Source: Dehalococcoidia bacterium
Lineage (GTDB): Bacteria > Chloroflexota > Dehalococcoidia > SHYD01 > SHYC01
Length of the DNA: 5,715 nucleotides
Assembly: GCA_016844365.1 (NCBI GenBank)
Contig: JAENIT010000048.1
Span: 1 to 5,715, forward strand
Direction of reading: 5' to 3'
In this document: one piece after another, positions 4,300-5,715 of the stretch
Position numbering within the stretch: the first letter of the stretch is position 1
Layout: each line of letters opens with the position of its first letter
Notes under the pieces: generated by a model
What the model saw: the letters and a program-made list of their open reading frames with translations, nothing else
What the model was told of the DNA's origin: nothing
Databases searched by the model: none
Made by a program: the position numbers and the translations under genes

Positions 4300-5204
4300 T
4301 CCGCTCTTTTCACCTCGTGGCCGCCGAACTGGTTACGCAACGCCGCGAGGAGCCTCGCCGCGAAGGGATTGCTCTGGCGAGAGCGGAACCGCTGCTGGAG
4401 CGCGAGAGCGATGACGGGCGCAGGCACGGCCAACTCGATGGACTCCTGCACCGTCCAGCGGCCCTCCCCGGAGTCCTCCACATAGGCCTGAAGGCCACCT
4501 AAGTTCGGGTTATCTTTCAGGGCCTGGGCGGCTAGGTCCAGGAGCCAGGAGCGGACCACGCTGCCGTGCCGCCATATCTCGGCCACTTGACCCAGATCAA
4601 GGTCGAACTCCTCCTTAGCCTCCAGAAGCTCAAATCCTTCGGCGAAGGCCTCCATCAGTCCATACTCGATACCATTGTGCACCATCTTAACGAAGTGTCC
4701 AGCACCCGAAGGACCCACATGGCCGTAACCTCGGTCTGACCCTGGAGCCAGGGTCTGGAAAATCGGCTCCATCCTCCGGAAGGCCTCCAATTCGCCGCCC
4801 ACCATGAGGCTGTAGCCCTCCTTTAGCCCCCAGATGCCGCCGCTGGTGCCCACGTCGAGGAAGTGTATGCCCTTATCCTTCAGGGCCGCTCCTCGGCGCA
4901 TGCTGTCTTTGTAGTACGAGTTACCGCCATCGATTACAATGTCGCCGGGGGAGAGGGATTCCGCAAGAGCATCAATCGTTCTTTCCGTGGCCTCACCGGC
5001 GGGGACCATCACCCACACGGCTCTGGGAGGAGTGAGCCGGGCAACGAGATCGAGGATGGAGGAGGAGCCTTCAGCGCCCAATGCCACCAACTCATTTACT
5101 GTGGCGTAACTGGTATCGTACACCACCACTCGGTGCTGCCCATTCAGGAGCCGCTGGGCCATGTTGCCGCCCATTCGGCCCAGGCCGATCATGCCTAGTT
5201 CCAT
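4296..5204 (-). CDS. gnd: 6-phosphogluconate dehydrogenase (decarboxylating), short NAD-type
   Basis: This enzyme oxidatively decarboxylates 6-phosphogluconate to ribulose 5-phosphate in the pentose phosphate pathway. At 302 residues it belongs to the short YqeC/GndA-like class, not the 470-residue form. The Rossmann motif GLGRMGGNMAQRLL is at residues 7-20. The second strand ends in VVVYD (26-30); an acidic residue there favours NAD over NADP. IDGGNSYY (91-98), DVGTSGG (117-123) and VKMVHNGIEYG (172-182) carry the substrate and catalytic positions, with Lys173, His176, Asn177 and Glu180 in place. YVEDSGEGRW (241-250) is the C-terminal signature. The ATG at 5204 follows GAGGG by 7 nt. The gene begins 23 bp after the isomerase stop and overlaps gatD by 4 nt, so the three are probably one operon. 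I do not see zwf in the window. Related beta-hydroxyacid dehydrogenases are excluded by the 6PGDH-specific C-terminal motif. Confidence 0.95.
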   Translation of the reverse strand: MELGMIGLGRMGGNMAQRLLNGQHRVVVYDTSYATVNELVALGAEGSSSILDLVARLTPPRAVWVMVPAGEATERTIDALAESLSPGDIVIDGGNSYYKDSMRRGAALKDKGIHFLDVGTSGGIWGLKEGYSLMVGGELEAFRRMEPIFQTLAPGSDRGYGHVGPSGAGHFVKMVHNGIEYGLMEAFAEGFELLEAKEEFDLDLGQVAEIWRHGSVVRSWLLDLAAQALKDNPNLGGLQAYVEDSGEGRWTVQESIELAVPAPVIALALQQRFRSRQSNPFAARLLAALRNQFGGHEVKRAE

Positions 5205-5227
5205 GATAATTCCCTCGATAAGTCTTA

Positions 5228-5715
5228 TTATATCTCCTGGGCGAGCCCTCTAATGCCATCGACCGGGTCACCCTTCAGGTGCAGCCTGAAAACGCGCCGT
5301 CCTCGAAGCTGTAAAGCCTGTAAGTCCCCCGAAGCTTGGGCATCGGCCAGTACACCAAAGGTATGGGCCTCACCAGGGATGGCGAGGTCAAGGTCGTGGT
5401 CTGCGGTCAACAGCAGGAAGAGTCCGATATCTGGGCCACCCTTGTGAAGCTGTCCCGTGGAGTGAAGGTAGCGGGGGCCGTAACCCACTGTGGTAGCTAT
5501 CTTATATCGCTCCGCCACCCTACGCAGTAGCCCATCCAGGGCATCGTCAACCTCGATGGTGGGGGAAAGGTATGCGAGGACGGCCAGGTAATCGCCTGGC
5601 CGGACCTGGGACGTCAGCCCGGCTAGAGAACCCGATGTCTCCCTCGCTAGGAGGCGACGGGTCTTGTGGTACTCCTCCAGCAATCTCCCCGTCATCTCCT
5701 TGGCCGCCTCTACAT
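5228..5715 (-). CDS. Glucose-6-phosphate isomerase domain, C-terminal part, probably of a transaldolase/isomerase fusion (partial)
   Basis: The frame is open from the TAA at 5228 to the right edge and continues past the internal ATG at 5695 (upstream residues VEAAKE), so that ATG is not the real start and the gene is cut by the window. The 161 or so visible residues end a sugar-phosphate isomerase fold. The motif GYGPRYLHSTGQLHKGGP at about residues 77-94 is typical of the isomerase half of bifunctional transaldolase/glucose-6-phosphate isomerase proteins. It includes a Lys in the region where isomerases have their C-terminal catalytic lysine. GDYLAVLAYL and the closing VFRLHLKGDPVDGIRGLAQEI-like tail also fit. 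The enzyme interconverts glucose 6-phosphate and fructose 6-phosphate; a transaldolase half, if present, would lie upstream outside the window. gnd follows after 23 bp, which matches a pentose phosphate operon. A stand-alone isomerase is the main alternative. Confidence 0.82.
   Translation of the reverse strand, partial: VEAAKEMTGRLLEEYHKTRRLLARETSGSLAGLTSQVRPGDYLAVLAYLSPTIEVDDALDGLLRRVAERYKIATTVGYGPRYLHSTGQLHKGGPDIGLFLLLTADHDLDLAIPGEAHTFGVLADAQASGDLQALQLRGRRVFRLHLKGDPVDGIRGLAQEI

Noticed and set aside
4099..4502. Antisense and alternate-frame readings across the gatD/gnd junction
   Set aside because: They are low-complexity Arg/Ala-rich translations opposite two well-supported genes.
1..5715. 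CRISPR array, transposase, integrase, toxin-antitoxin or restriction genes
   Set aside because: No regularly spaced repeats and no such motifs were found in either strand.

Overview
The window is a 5.7 kb bacterial chromosomal segment in which every gene I can support is on the minus strand, so transcription runs from high to low coordinates. The gene set points to Chloroflexota, possibly near Dehalococcoidia: a protein ending like the transaldolase/glucose-6-phosphate isomerase fusion, a short NAD-type 6-phosphogluconate dehydrogenase, a Flp/Tad pilin with CpaB, and rpsP next to a KH-domain gene. This placement is inference from gene content, not a sequence match.

Right part (5715 to 3529) is a metabolic operon. 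It starts with the C-terminal part of a glucose-6-phosphate isomerase domain (cut by the window edge). After 23 bp comes a 302-residue 6-phosphogluconate dehydrogenase, and then, through a GTGA stop/start overlap, a GatD-type glutamine amidotransferase without a neighbouring murT. The first two genes belong to the pentose phosphate/glycolysis junction. GatD belongs to cell-wall precursor amidation or a related amidotransfer reaction.

Middle (3528 to 1851): a 213 bp gap holds a nested inverted-repeat element (3401-3517) and a plausible sigma70-type promoter. It is followed by a CE7-like alpha/beta hydrolase and then the overlapping pair rpsP-khpA (ribosomal protein S16 and a KH-domain RNA-binding protein). 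The usual companions ffh, rimM and trmD are absent from the immediate flanks.

Left part (1850 to 1) is a Tad/Flp pilus region. A near-consensus promoter directly behind khpA drives a leader of about 115 nt and a 53-codon Flp pilin gene. The leader contains an 11-bp hairpin that buries the pilin Shine-Dalgarno sequence. After the pilin come a strong hairpin, an unrecognised four-helix membrane protein built from two His-rich repeats, a 214 bp regulatory gap with a promoter and short direct repeats, and the N-terminal 217 codons of CpaB, which run off the window. Pilin and CpaB act together in Tad pilus assembly; the membrane protein between them has no known role.

The most interesting items are the ribosome-site-sequestering pilin leader, the duplicated His/Glu membrane protein, the nested inverted-repeat element, and the orphan GatD in a sugar-phosphate operon. 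I saw no RNA gene, CRISPR array, transposase or integrase.
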